Below are positions 40,561-49,381 of a DNA stretch of 64,000 nt, in pieces (position 1 is the first letter of the stretch; the number at the start of each line of letters is the position of its first letter). Source of the stretch: Neolewinella aurantiaca. Its GTDB lineage: Bacteria; Bacteroidota; Bacteroidia; Chitinophagales; Saprospiraceae. The notes under the pieces are model-generated. The model did no database searches. It was given only the letters and a program-made list of their open reading frames with translations, and had not been told where the DNA came from. The position numbers and the translations under genes were made by a program. The stretch is taken from the NCBI RefSeq assembly GCF_008014675.1, contig NZ_VOXD01000010.1, forward strand, positions 62,001-126,000, given 5' to 3'.

Positions 40561-43287
40561 TTGTTTATTTTCCAGCTGCTGTACGGCGTAGGCACGCTTT
40601 ATTCTCAACCGGAGGAAACGCCTGGTTTTTCATTGCCGAAGATTGTTTCCTTTCCCCGGGCCGAGTACAGCGGCGAAGGGCAGATTTGGGACATCGCCAC
40701 CGACGAAAAAGGGATAATGTACCTGGCCAACGCAAGCGGTGTCCTGCGTTATGACGGAGCCATATGGACAGAGCTCTACCTTCCCGGCGGGCCGACCGTT
40801 CGAGCCTTAGCTGCCGTTGGTGACCGGCTTTACGCCGGAGGCTACGGAGAATTCGGTTACTTTCAAATTGCAGGAGACGAGCCTTCCGCCTGGGTTTCTT
40901 TGTCTGCTTCTCTAAAATCGCCAGACCGGGAAGAAGAGATCTGGAACATTGAAGTTCTGGAAACCGGCGAAGTCGTTTTTCAATCTTTCGGCCGTTTATT
41001 CGTGTATGACGGAACGCAGACGACCACTGTTGTTCCTCCGGGAGTAATGATGTTCGCCGTAGCTGCCGGCCCTGATTTGCTCGTACCAGTAACCGGGCGG
41101 GGAGTATTCAGCTGGAGAGTTGCGGAGGGGTTCAGGCTATTGCCCGGCAGTGCAGCACTCGGCGATCGCGAAGTGGTAAGTATAATCCCCGCCCCAGACC
41201 AGTTGATCCTGGGCACTGCAGATTCGGTACTGGGATTTAAAGACGGGCAACTGACCTCGTGGGACCACCGGTTGAACGAACAGCTTGCCGGTACAAAAAT
41301 AAACCGTCTCGCGCTGCTGCAAGACAGTTCGCTGGCCGTTGGCACCATCGGCGGAGGGTTGATTCTTTTTGGTCCCAGCCAGGGCAAAACGCTGTTTCTC
41401 GACGAGGCCTCCGGGCTGAGGAATAACACCATTCTGGCGCTGAACGAAAGCAAAAACGGCAACTTATGGCTGGGGCTGGACCGCGGCCTCGACCTGATGG
41501 TCCGTTCGTCGCACGTCAGTTTCGTTACCGGTAAAAGCCGCCCGCCGGGTACTGTTTACACGGCTGCTTATTATGATGGGAAAGCCTACTTTGGCACCAA
41601 CCAGGGTTTGTATCTCCAACAGGAAACCGCTACCGGTTTTACGTACACCCTGGTGCCCGGCACCTCAGGTCAGGTGTGGGAACTCCGGGAGACCGACGTG
41701 GGATTACTGTGCGGACACAACGACGGCACCTTTCTTGTCCGGAATAACGTTGCCCGTAAAATATCTGCCCGTTCGGGAGGTTGGATGACTGTGCCCGTTC
41801 CGGGCAGTCCGGAGAAGTTGCTTCAGGCAACCTATACCGGCCTGCAACTACTGGAATGGGCGGGCGAAGATGTTTTGGTGAGTGGAATTGCCGGGCTCTC
41901 GGCGCCCATTCGCCAGCTGGAGTGGGTCGATCAACACCGACTGCTGGCCCTGCACAGTTCTCAGGGCGCTTTCCTGCTCACCATGAGTGATGATGCCCGG
42001 CAAATTGAGAAAATAGACACCCTTACCGACGACATCCTCAGTAAGACCAGCTCCCTACGCACCTCCGAAGGTATCCTGCTGCAAAGCGCCCAGGGCCGCC
42101 GCCTCTTTCGGAACGACTCATTGCTCGCCTTCGAAGCCGTGCACAATGTGCCGCTTATGCCGGGAGAGTACTTTATCGGCGGTCAGGATGATGCTCCCTG
42201 GTTCATTGCCGGGGCCGACCGGGTGAAGATTTACCGGAAAGAAAAAATGGTCGCGGAGCTACCTATGCGATTGCGCTTCCCTTACCCCGGAATCATTCCA
42301 TGGACGGACGGCCAACGTCTTTTCCTGCTGGACGAAGGCTACGCTACGGTAAAGCCAGGCTCCGAGACGACCGATGCTCCTCCCATGATCCTGCGGGCGT
42401 CTCTGCGTTCAGGCGCAAAGTGGAGGCCCTTCAGCGATAAAGCTACCCGCCCCAGGATAGCATTCAGAAACAACGACCTGCGGTTCTCCGCAGCCTTGCC
42501 GGTATTTGACCGAACGACCAGCTACCGCAGTCGCCTTAACGGATACGCAAACGAGTGGTCGGCCTGGTCAAAATCCGGTGAGCGCGGATTTACGAACCTC
42601 CCCGAAGGAGACTACTTATTCGAGGTAGAAGCCAATTGGTTCGGGAAGCGTGAGACTCTCGCTTTTACCATCCTCCCACCCTGGTATCGTTCGCGCCTGG
42701 CTTACGTACTCTACGCACTGGCACTCTGTGTTGCACTTTGGGTGTTGTACCAACTCCATTTGCAGCGGCTGCGCAACCAGGCACGCCGGATGGAAGTGAT
42801 TCGTCAGCGCGAAGTCCAGCGCGAGCGAATCGTTGCCCGCAACCGGGAACTGAACGCAAACCTGAAACGAAAAAGCAGGGAGCTGGCCAACACCACCCTG
42901 ACGCTGGCCAAGAAGAACGAAATGCTCCTCGCCCTCAAGGAAGAACTGGCGAAAGGCAAGCGCAACCCCTCCGGCACGATTGACCACCGGAAAGTAGACA
43001 AACTCATTGACCGGAACCTCAACAACGAGGAAGACTGGTCTATTTTTGAATCGCACTTCAACGAAGTGCACGAAGCATTCCTCAAGCGGTTGCGGAAGCG
43101 ACACCCGGAATTAACAGCAGGCGACCTCAAACTGGCCGCCTACCTGCGCATGGACCTGAGCTCGAAGGAAATTGCTCCGCTACTGCACATCTCTTTGCGT
43201 GGCGTGGAGAATAAAAGGTACCGCCTGCGCAAAAAAATCGGCCTGGAAAGCGGAGACGACCTAAACCGATATTTATTGGAATTTTAG
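40561..43287 (+). CDS. two-component-like propeller sensor with HTH output (SusR/triple-tyrosine type)
   Basis: 908 aa from a TTG at 40561. Residues ~20-600 form a reg_prop beta-propeller (IWDIATDEKGIMYLANASGVLRYDG, RLYAGGYGEFGYFQI, NGNLWLGLDRGLDLM). Then a Y_Y_Y domain (YRSRLNGYANEWSAWS), one membrane helix (LAYVLYALALCVALWVLYQL), a long coiled coil, and a C-terminal LuxR-like HTH (LTAGDLKLAAYLRMDLSSKEIAPLLHISLRGVENKRYRLRKKIGL). No kinase or receiver domain is present. The periplasmic propeller should sense a glycan and the cytoplasmic HTH control the locus that follows. No ATG is available in frame; see findings on the start. Confidence 0.85.
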   Translation: MFIFQLLYGVGTLYSQPEETPGFSLPKIVSFPRAEYSGEGQIWDIATDEKGIMYLANASGVLRYDGAIWTELYLPGGPTVRALAAVGDRLYAGGYGEFGYFQIAGDEPSAWVSLSASLKSPDREEEIWNIEVLETGEVVFQSFGRLFVYDGTQTTTVVPPGVMMFAVAAGPDLLVPVTGRGVFSWRVAEGFRLLPGSAALGDREVVSIIPAPDQLILGTADSVLGFKDGQLTSWDHRLNEQLAGTKINRLALLQDSSLAVGTIGGGLILFGPSQGKTLFLDEASGLRNNTILALNESKNGNLWLGLDRGLDLMVRSSHVSFVTGKSRPPGTVYTAAYYDGKAYFGTNQGLYLQQETATGFTYTLVPGTSGQVWELRETDVGLLCGHNDGTFLVRNNVARKISARSGGWMTVPVPGSPEKLLQATYTGLQLLEWAGEDVLVSGIAGLSAPIRQLEWVDQHRLLALHSSQGAFLLTMSDDARQIEKIDTLTDDILSKTSSLRTSEGILLQSAQGRRLFRNDSLLAFEAVHNVPLMPGEYFIGGQDDAPWFIAGADRVKIYRKEKMVAELPMRLRFPYPGIIPWTDGQRLFLLDEGYATVKPGSETTDAPPMILRASLRSGAKWRPFSDKATRPRIAFRNNDLRFSAALPVFDRTTSYRSRLNGYANEWSAWSKSGERGFTNLPEGDYLFEVEANWFGKRETLAFTILPPWYRSRLAYVLYALALCVALWVLYQLHLQRLRNQARRMEVIRQREVQRERIVARNRELNANLKRKSRELANTTLTLAKKNEMLLALKEELAKGKRNPSGTIDHRKVDKLIDRNLNNEEDWSIFESHFNEVHEAFLKRLRKRHPELTAGDLKLAAYLRMDLSSKEIAPLLHISLRGVENKRYRLRKKIGLESGDDLNRYLLEF

Positions 43288-43340
43288 CGGAAGCACCAAA
43301 CAATTGTATCGCAGCACCCCAAAAAACACGTTAAACATCG

Positions 43341-43385
43341 GAAACGGTGTAGTCGTGGTGAGGTCTTTTTTTTGGTTGAGGAGAG
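43341..43385 (+). promoter_or_regulatory. shared upstream element, copy at the SGNH gene
   Basis: GTAGTCGTGGTGAGGT followed by a T-run and GGTTGAGGAG, about 80 bases before the ATG at 43428. The same block occurs at 47350-47397 before the first GH144 gene. Candidate binding site of the propeller/HTH regulator, or a leader element. Confidence 0.55.
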
Positions 43386-43427
43386 TTATAACGGGACATT
43401 GTTCTGGTAAATAATTCAGTTTCGATC

Positions 43428-46400
43428 ATGCAACACACCCAGACTTTTCTTCGCCTCCTTTCAGGAATTTTCCTGTTGGCCCTGCCTTATACCCTTGCGG
43501 CTCAGGTCCCGGCCAACGACACCCTTCTGATCGATTTCGGCAACAACCTTTCTCCCGCACCGTGGAATAACGTCACCGATCCGGCGGTACCGGACACCAT
43601 CACGCTCGCTAACTCGGCGGGCTTCACTACTACCTATGGCCTTTCCGTTTCGGATCCCTTCAACAACATCAACACGGGAGGCACCCAAACCCCGGATGAG
43701 GGCCTTGGCTTCCCGGCTACCGCAACCGGAGACAGCTTCTTCGGGAGCGTAACGGACTTCGGCGGTCAGATTCAGCCTACCGGCGGGGTAACCCTCGTTG
43801 GGCTCATTCCGGAAAAGGACTACACCATTACCTTATTTGCCTCCCGCGAAGCAACCGACAACCGCGAGGCACAGTACGTGGTGTCCGGCAGCACCACAGA
43901 AACCCTCCTGCTGGATGCGGCGAGCAATACTTCAGTAACAGTTTCCACAACGGTACGACCCGACGCCGATGGTTCCATTACGGTAACCGCAGGTCCTGGC
44001 CCCAACAATACCAACTCGGCTGGTTTTTACTACCTGGGCGCCATGAAGGTTATTTACGAACACGAAGAGGTGGCGCTGCCGCAGGATACAATACTGGTGG
44101 ATTTCGGCAGCGTGATCAGCCCCGCTCCCTGGAACAATATGTCGGATCAAGTAACGGGCAACATCCGCAACCTCGCCAACACCGCAGGCTTTGCTTCATC
44201 CTACGACATCGTCGTCGTTGACCGGTTCAACGGTATTAACACCGGAGGCACCCAGACACCAGACGAAGAGTTGGGTTACCCTGCCTCTGTTACCGGAGAC
44301 AGCTTCTTCGGTAGCGTAACCGAATTTAGTGGCCTGACGGAGCCAACGGGAGGCTTTCATCTTCGTGAGCTTCGCCCGGAGAAGTCTTACACCATCACCC
44401 TCTTTGCTTCCCGTGACGCTGCCGACAACCGGGAGGCGCAGTACGTTCTCGCAGGCGCTTCAGCAGACACGCTGTTGCTCAATGCCTCCGACAATACGGG
44501 AATGACCGTTACGACGACCCTCTTCCCTGCCGCAGACAGCACAATAACCATCACTGCGGCCACCGGCCCGAACAACGACAACGGATCCGGATTCTACTAC
44601 CTCGGAGCCCTGAGCATAAACTACGACGCTGAGGAGCGTCCTCCAGTAGTGGACAATGGCGGAGATACTTTGTTGATTGACTTCGGCGACATCCTCTCCC
44701 CCACGCCCTGGAACAACGTTACCGACCCTGCATCGGATACCACAATCCAACTCTTGCTCGCCGACGGCAGCCTGAGCGCGATCAGCCTCACCGTGATTGA
44801 TTCCTTCAACAGCATCAACCGCAACGGGACGGTGTCTCCTTCTTCAGCGCTTGGCCTTCCGGCCACGGCTACGGGAGACAGTTTCTTCGGCAACGTGACG
44901 CCCTTTACCGGTCAAACCCAGCCTACCGGCGGGGTCGAGTTGGCCAACATGAACCCGGAAACGCCTTACTTCTTCAGCCTCTTCGCTTCCCGCAGCGCGT
45001 CTGACAACCGGGAAGCCCAGTACATCGTACAAGGGATGAACACCGACACCGTCTACCTGGATGCAGCCTCTAACGACGATAGCGCAGCGACCATTATTGC
45101 TTACCCCGGAGAAGATGGCACCGTCCGGATCACCGCAGGCCCCGGCCCGAACAACGACAACAGCTCTGGCTTTTACTACCTCGGGGCGATCAAGGTAGGC
45201 TTCGAGTCTGAGCCCGCAGTTTCGCCCTTCGATACCGTCCTCGTCGATTTTGGTGGTACTACCGTGTCTCCAGCCCCGTGGAACAACGTCACCGACCCCG
45301 TAGCGGGCATCATCGGCGACCTGTCTAACACCAGCGGTTTCCAGACCGGTTACGGTCTTGAGATGACGGACGCCTTCAACAACATCAACACCGACGGCAC
45401 CATCAATCCGGCTGCAGAGCTTGGCTTCCCTGCTACCGCCACCGGCGATAGTTTCTTTGGCAACTCAGTCGATTTCGGTGGACAGGTTCAGCCCACCGCA
45501 GCGGTTACCCTGACCAACCTTACAGTAGACAAAGCGTACACCCTCGATATTTTCGCCTCGCGCACAACCAGTGAAAACAGAGAGACACAGTACGTGGTAG
45601 AGGGCCTTACCACCGACACCGTCTACCTCAACGTAGCGTCCAATTCGGATATGCTGGCTACTACGACAATGCTTCCTGCGACCGACGGGACCATCGTCGT
45701 GACCGCAACGGCTGGCCCGAACAACGTCAACTCCTTCAGCTTCTACTACCTCGGAGCCCTCCGCTTGGTGTACGAAAACGAAGCCCCTGCCGGAGGCACC
45801 TCTCTGGCGTTGCTTGCTCCGAACGGAGGCGAATTCCTGCAAGCCGGTAAAACCACAGACATCCGCTGGGAAAGCCGTAACCTGTTCAGTGTCGACCTAG
45901 AATACTCCGCAGATGCGGGCGCCAACTGGTCGCCAATTGAGACGGTACCCGCCATCGGGCAATCGTACAATTGGACCATCCCGGCTACTGCCACCACAGA
46001 AGGTCTGATTCGGATTACCGCAGACACGCTTACGGATACCAGCGACGACGTCTTTGAGATTTCCCTCGATTCCACTTCGTGTAACATTGTAGTGCTCGGT
46101 TCTTCCACTGCGGAAGGTGCGGGTGCTTCTTCACCGGATAGTTCCTGGGTCAACCGGTTCAGTCAGTACCTGGCGGGCGACTCCCGCTATGAGGTGACCA
46201 ATCTTGGCCGTGGTGGCTACACGACTTACCACATTCTTCCTACCGGTACTTCCATCCCGGCAGGGGTAAACATCAGCGTTGACCAAACGCGCAACATAAC
46301 CCGTGCCCTCGAGCTGGATCCCTTCGCCATCATCATCAACATGCCGTCCAACGATGCGGCCAACAACTTCTCGGTAGCGGACCAACTTGCCAACTTCCGC

Positions 46401-47000
46401 CAGATTGTGGAAGCGGCCGCCAGCCAGGGCGTTCGTGTTTGGGTGGCCACCACCCAACCCCGCAACTTCAGCAACCCCGCTCAGGTCGACCTCCAGCGGG
46501 AGGTCAGAGATTCCATCTTTTCCATTTACGGTGAATACGCGATCGACTTCTGGAATGACCTCGCCACCGACGAAGGATTCATTGATCCGGATTTAGACTC
46601 CGGTGACGGCGTACACGTGAACAATACCGGACACCGCCTGATTTTCGAGAGGGTTCGTGACCTGAGGATAGACACCCTTAACTGCTCACTGACCACCGCC
46701 CTGAGTGAACCGGGCCGGGCGTTACAGGATGCGGGTGCCCGCATCTTCCCAAACCCGACCGGAGGCGAGTTCCAGGTACAAGTCAGTACCGAGACCTCCG
46801 CCGACATGACCGTCTCTTTGGTCGACGCACTCGGCCGGGAGCACTTTCAGCGGCGCCACTTCCTGCCCGCAGGGCAGGACCAGGTTGTTGGCATAAACCC
46901 CGAATTGAAAATTCCGGGTGCCCGGCAAATGTTCTGCGTTGTCACCCTGAAGAGTAGCGATGGTCTGCGGCGCAGCATCATCCCTCTGACTTTCCGTTAA
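43428..47000 (+). CDS. T9SS-secreted SGNH esterase with four tandem N-terminal domains
   Basis: 1190 aa. Signal peptide ending TLAAQ. Four repeats of about 190 residues each start DTLLIDFG or a variant with SPAPWNNVTDP and end SGFYYLGA, at roughly residues 27-210, 222-405, 412-595 and 600-785; the repeats have NREAQYVV and FFGSVT-type motifs in common. A short domain (LLAPNGGEFLQAGKTTDIRWES) follows. The SGNH hydrolase domain (~885-1100) has GSSTAEGAGASSPDS (block I Ser), INMPSNDAAN (block III Asn) and GDGVHVNNTGH (block V Asp/His). A T9SS sorting domain ends the protein. Probably removes acyl groups from a surface glycan while the repeats bind it. Confidence 0.85.
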   Translation: MQHTQTFLRLLSGIFLLALPYTLAAQVPANDTLLIDFGNNLSPAPWNNVTDPAVPDTITLANSAGFTTTYGLSVSDPFNNINTGGTQTPDEGLGFPATATGDSFFGSVTDFGGQIQPTGGVTLVGLIPEKDYTITLFASREATDNREAQYVVSGSTTETLLLDAASNTSVTVSTTVRPDADGSITVTAGPGPNNTNSAGFYYLGAMKVIYEHEEVALPQDTILVDFGSVISPAPWNNMSDQVTGNIRNLANTAGFASSYDIVVVDRFNGINTGGTQTPDEELGYPASVTGDSFFGSVTEFSGLTEPTGGFHLRELRPEKSYTITLFASRDAADNREAQYVLAGASADTLLLNASDNTGMTVTTTLFPAADSTITITAATGPNNDNGSGFYYLGALSINYDAEERPPVVDNGGDTLLIDFGDILSPTPWNNVTDPASDTTIQLLLADGSLSAISLTVIDSFNSINRNGTVSPSSALGLPATATGDSFFGNVTPFTGQTQPTGGVELANMNPETPYFFSLFASRSASDNREAQYIVQGMNTDTVYLDAASNDDSAATIIAYPGEDGTVRITAGPGPNNDNSSGFYYLGAIKVGFESEPAVSPFDTVLVDFGGTTVSPAPWNNVTDPVAGIIGDLSNTSGFQTGYGLEMTDAFNNINTDGTINPAAELGFPATATGDSFFGNSVDFGGQVQPTAAVTLTNLTVDKAYTLDIFASRTTSENRETQYVVEGLTTDTVYLNVASNSDMLATTTMLPATDGTIVVTATAGPNNVNSFSFYYLGALRLVYENEAPAGGTSLALLAPNGGEFLQAGKTTDIRWESRNLFSVDLEYSADAGANWSPIETVPAIGQSYNWTIPATATTEGLIRITADTLTDTSDDVFEISLDSTSCNIVVLGSSTAEGAGASSPDSSWVNRFSQYLAGDSRYEVTNLGRGGYTTYHILPTGTSIPAGVNISVDQTRNITRALELDPFAIIINMPSNDAANNFSVADQLANFRQIVEAAASQGVRVWVATTQPRNFSNPAQVDLQREVRDSIFSIYGEYAIDFWNDLATDEGFIDPDLDSGDGVHVNNTGHRLIFERVRDLRIDTLNCSLTTALSEPGRALQDAGARIFPNPTGGEFQVQVSTETSADMTVSLVDALGREHFQRRHFLPAGQDQVVGINPELKIPGARQMFCVVTLKSSDGLRRSIIPLTFR

Positions 47001-47020
47001 GCTATTTACCGGTTTTCCTT

Positions 47021-47074
47021 AGCGGGTTACCGATCACTTGCCTTCCCGGCTTGAGATCGGTAACCCGCTTTTTA
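47021..47074 (+). terminator. terminator behind the SGNH gene
   Basis: AGCGGGTTACCGATC (47021-47035) pairs perfectly with GATCGGTAACCCGCT (47055-47069), followed by TTTTT. The 47075-47349 stretch after it has no recognisable gene. Confidence 0.85.
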
Positions 47075-47349
47075 ATTCGGCCACCTCCACCCCGCCTGGC
47101 CTTGGTGCTTTCCGTTTCCTGACAGAGGAAATTACCACCGAAATGCTGCCCTTCGCCTACTCCAACTCGTAAGAACAGGTGACCCCGGCCCGCAGCATTG
47201 CCCACCGAGCCAATCAAAAGAGAGGTGAGGTCCGTTCCCCAACCCTCCATTTCCTTCAAAACGGAAACAAGCACGATAAAATACTGAACTACAACAACAT
47301 ACACACAACCAATGCGCCACTCAAAACGGTACACCGCATCAAAAAATAC

Positions 47350-47397
47350 GGCAATGGCGTAGTCGTGGTGAAGTGTTTTTTTAGGTTTAAGAGGTGC
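47350..47397 (+). promoter_or_regulatory. shared upstream element, copy at the first GH144-type gene
   Basis: GCAATGGCGTAGTCGTGGTG, then AAGTG, a T-run and AGGTTTAAGAGG, about 100 bases before the ATG at 47470. It matches 43341-43385 in order and spacing. A near -7 box (GATATTTG) lies downstream at 47405-47412. Confidence 0.55.
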
Positions 47398-47469
47398 GAC
47401 ACCCCGATATTTGGAATACACTTAAGAGACATTATGAACAACAGTGTTTAATCGATTTTAAAGTATTTC

Positions 47470-49344
47470 ATGCAAGCATTTAAGGTATTTTCTTGGACAG
47501 TATTTTATGTAATGATCGTAAGCCAGAGTAGCCAATTGCTCGCCCAGCCAGAGGCTGCAACGGGTGTAACAGCTACGGCTTACGATCACCATATAGAGCT
47601 AAACTGGGATCAGCACCCAAATCCTTCCGTCAACACAATGCGGGTGTATGGCTCGATAGACGGTGCTGAGTATACGCTGCTCGGCAGCGTGAACAGCGTA
47701 ACGTTCAACTATGTAGACTTCGTCGGTGACTTCGATGTAACCAGCAGCTACTATCTGCGTGCGGTGGGATCCGGAGGTCAGCTGGGAACTCCATCTGACA
47801 CCGTAACGGCGACAACATTCGAGATGAACGATTCGATGTTGCTGGACATGGTACAAGCCTATACCTTTCGGTACTTCTACGACTTCGGCCACCCTACTTC
47901 GGGCCTGGCAAGAGAGCGAAACACCACCGCAACGGTAACCTCCGGTGGCAGCGGCTTCGGAATAATGGCATTGATTGTCGGCGCAGAACGTGGTTTTATC
48001 ACCTACGAGCAAGCGCGGGTGCGGACGAGTAAGATTGTCGACTTCCTCCTGACGGTTCCCCGCTTCAAAGGAGCCTTTTCCCACTGGATGAACGGTGCTA
48101 CGGGAGCGGTGATTCCCTTCAGTCCGCCCGACGACGGTGGAGACCTGGTGGAAACCGCCTTCCTTATGCAAGGCCTGCTCACTGCCCGACAGTACTACAC
48201 CGGAGACTCCGCAGAAGAGATTGCGTTGCGCGAGAACATCACCCAGCTCTGGGAGGACGTGAACTGGGATTGGTACCGTAAAGAAAGCAACGAGGATGTG
48301 CTGTACTGGCACTGGTCGCCGACGAACAACTTCTCCATCAACCTGCAGCTGCGGGGTTTCAACGAAACCCACATCGCCTACATCCTGGGTATTGCTGCCC
48401 CGAATGCCGAGCACAGCATCCCGGCGTCGCTTTATCATACTGGTTGGGCTGGTGGTGCTTACGAGAATTCTCTTGGCTACTACGGCATTCCCCTGATTGT
48501 CGGCAGGGGAAAAGGAGGTCCGCTGTTTTTTACCCACTACAGCTATCTCGGCTTTGACCCGCGGGGAATCAAGGACCAGTACGCCAACTATTTTGTAGCC
48601 AACCGCAACCACACGCTCATCAACTACGAGCACTGTGTAGACAACCCTTACAACTGGGAAGGCTACGGCCCTAATAGTTGGGGTCTCACCGCGAGTGACG
48701 ACCCCGATGGTTATCTGGCCCACGCGCCCGACAGCCGCCAAACCGACAACGGAACCATCAGCCCCACCGCAGCGCTGAGTTCAATGCCCTACACCCCGGA
48801 AAAAAGCATGGACGCCCTCAAGTATTTCTACCGTGAATTGGGCGACGAAATGTGGGGTCCGTATGGTTTCTATGACGCCTTCAACGCAGACCGAAATTGG
48901 TACGCCAACTCTTACCTGGCCATCGATCAGGGTCCCATTATTTGTATGATCGAGAACCACCGCAGCGGTTTACTCTGGGACTTATTCATGCGTAATCCGG
49001 AGATCGAACCTGCCCTGGAAGCCATAGGTTTTACGACTGACTCAACTATTGTAAGCAATGAAGAAATACCTCAGTTCCTAACCTCACCTCCAAGTATTTC
49101 ACCCAATCCGGTCAGGGGTACCACCACGCTAACCCTTGCGCTGGATCGGGCAGGGGCAATAACAGTTAATCTGTTTGGGGCCGACGGCCACAACCACGGG
49201 CTTGTCCTCGAGCCGGGTCTGCTACAACCGGGCTCTCATCAACTCACCTTGCACCTGCGACCGCGCCTGAAGAACGGCCTCTACTACTTAAGAATTAACG
49301 GTCCGGGAGGATCGGCTATACTGCCGATCATTCTCGCCGACTAG
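47470..49344 (+). CDS. glucoamylase-family (GH144-type) glycoside hydrolase, T9SS-secreted
   Basis: 624 aa. Signal peptide to LLAQ, a fibronectin-III-type domain (residues ~28-115, ATGVTATAYDHHIELNWDQ), then the ~420-residue (alpha/alpha)6 glucoamylase-like domain: TFRYFYDFGHPTSGLARERN, GSGFGIMALIVGAERGFIT, GLTASDDPDGYLAHAPDS, DNGTISPTAALSSMPYTPE, GPYGFYDAFNADRNWYA and AIDQGPIICMIENHRSGLLW. These are hallmarks of PF10091, which includes GH144 endo-beta-1,2-glucanases. The C-terminal ~80 residues are a T9SS sorting domain (ISPNPVRGTTTLTL). A secreted endo-glucanase is the likely role; substrate by family only. Confidence 0.85.
   Translation: MQAFKVFSWTVFYVMIVSQSSQLLAQPEAATGVTATAYDHHIELNWDQHPNPSVNTMRVYGSIDGAEYTLLGSVNSVTFNYVDFVGDFDVTSSYYLRAVGSGGQLGTPSDTVTATTFEMNDSMLLDMVQAYTFRYFYDFGHPTSGLARERNTTATVTSGGSGFGIMALIVGAERGFITYEQARVRTSKIVDFLLTVPRFKGAFSHWMNGATGAVIPFSPPDDGGDLVETAFLMQGLLTARQYYTGDSAEEIALRENITQLWEDVNWDWYRKESNEDVLYWHWSPTNNFSINLQLRGFNETHIAYILGIAAPNAEHSIPASLYHTGWAGGAYENSLGYYGIPLIVGRGKGGPLFFTHYSYLGFDPRGIKDQYANYFVANRNHTLINYEHCVDNPYNWEGYGPNSWGLTASDDPDGYLAHAPDSRQTDNGTISPTAALSSMPYTPEKSMDALKYFYRELGDEMWGPYGFYDAFNADRNWYANSYLAIDQGPIICMIENHRSGLLWDLFMRNPEIEPALEAIGFTTDSTIVSNEEIPQFLTSPPSISPNPVRGTTTLTLALDRAGAITVNLFGADGHNHGLVLEPGLLQPGSHQLTLHLRPRLKNGLYYLRINGPGGSAILPIILAD
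49247..49268 (-). repeat. dispersed DNA word, copy 17
   Basis: Core exact with ACC in the triplet; two end mismatches. It reads HLRPRL inside the T9SS sorting domain of the GH144-type enzyme. Confidence 0.75.
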
Positions 49345-49381
49345 CTATCTGTATTTCGCTTAACCCAAAATCAACTGTATC

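Noticed and set aside
43428-47000. CRISPR-like repeats
   Set aside because: The periodicity is ~570 bases and in frame, from protein domain duplication. No short direct repeats with unique spacers occur anywhere in the window.
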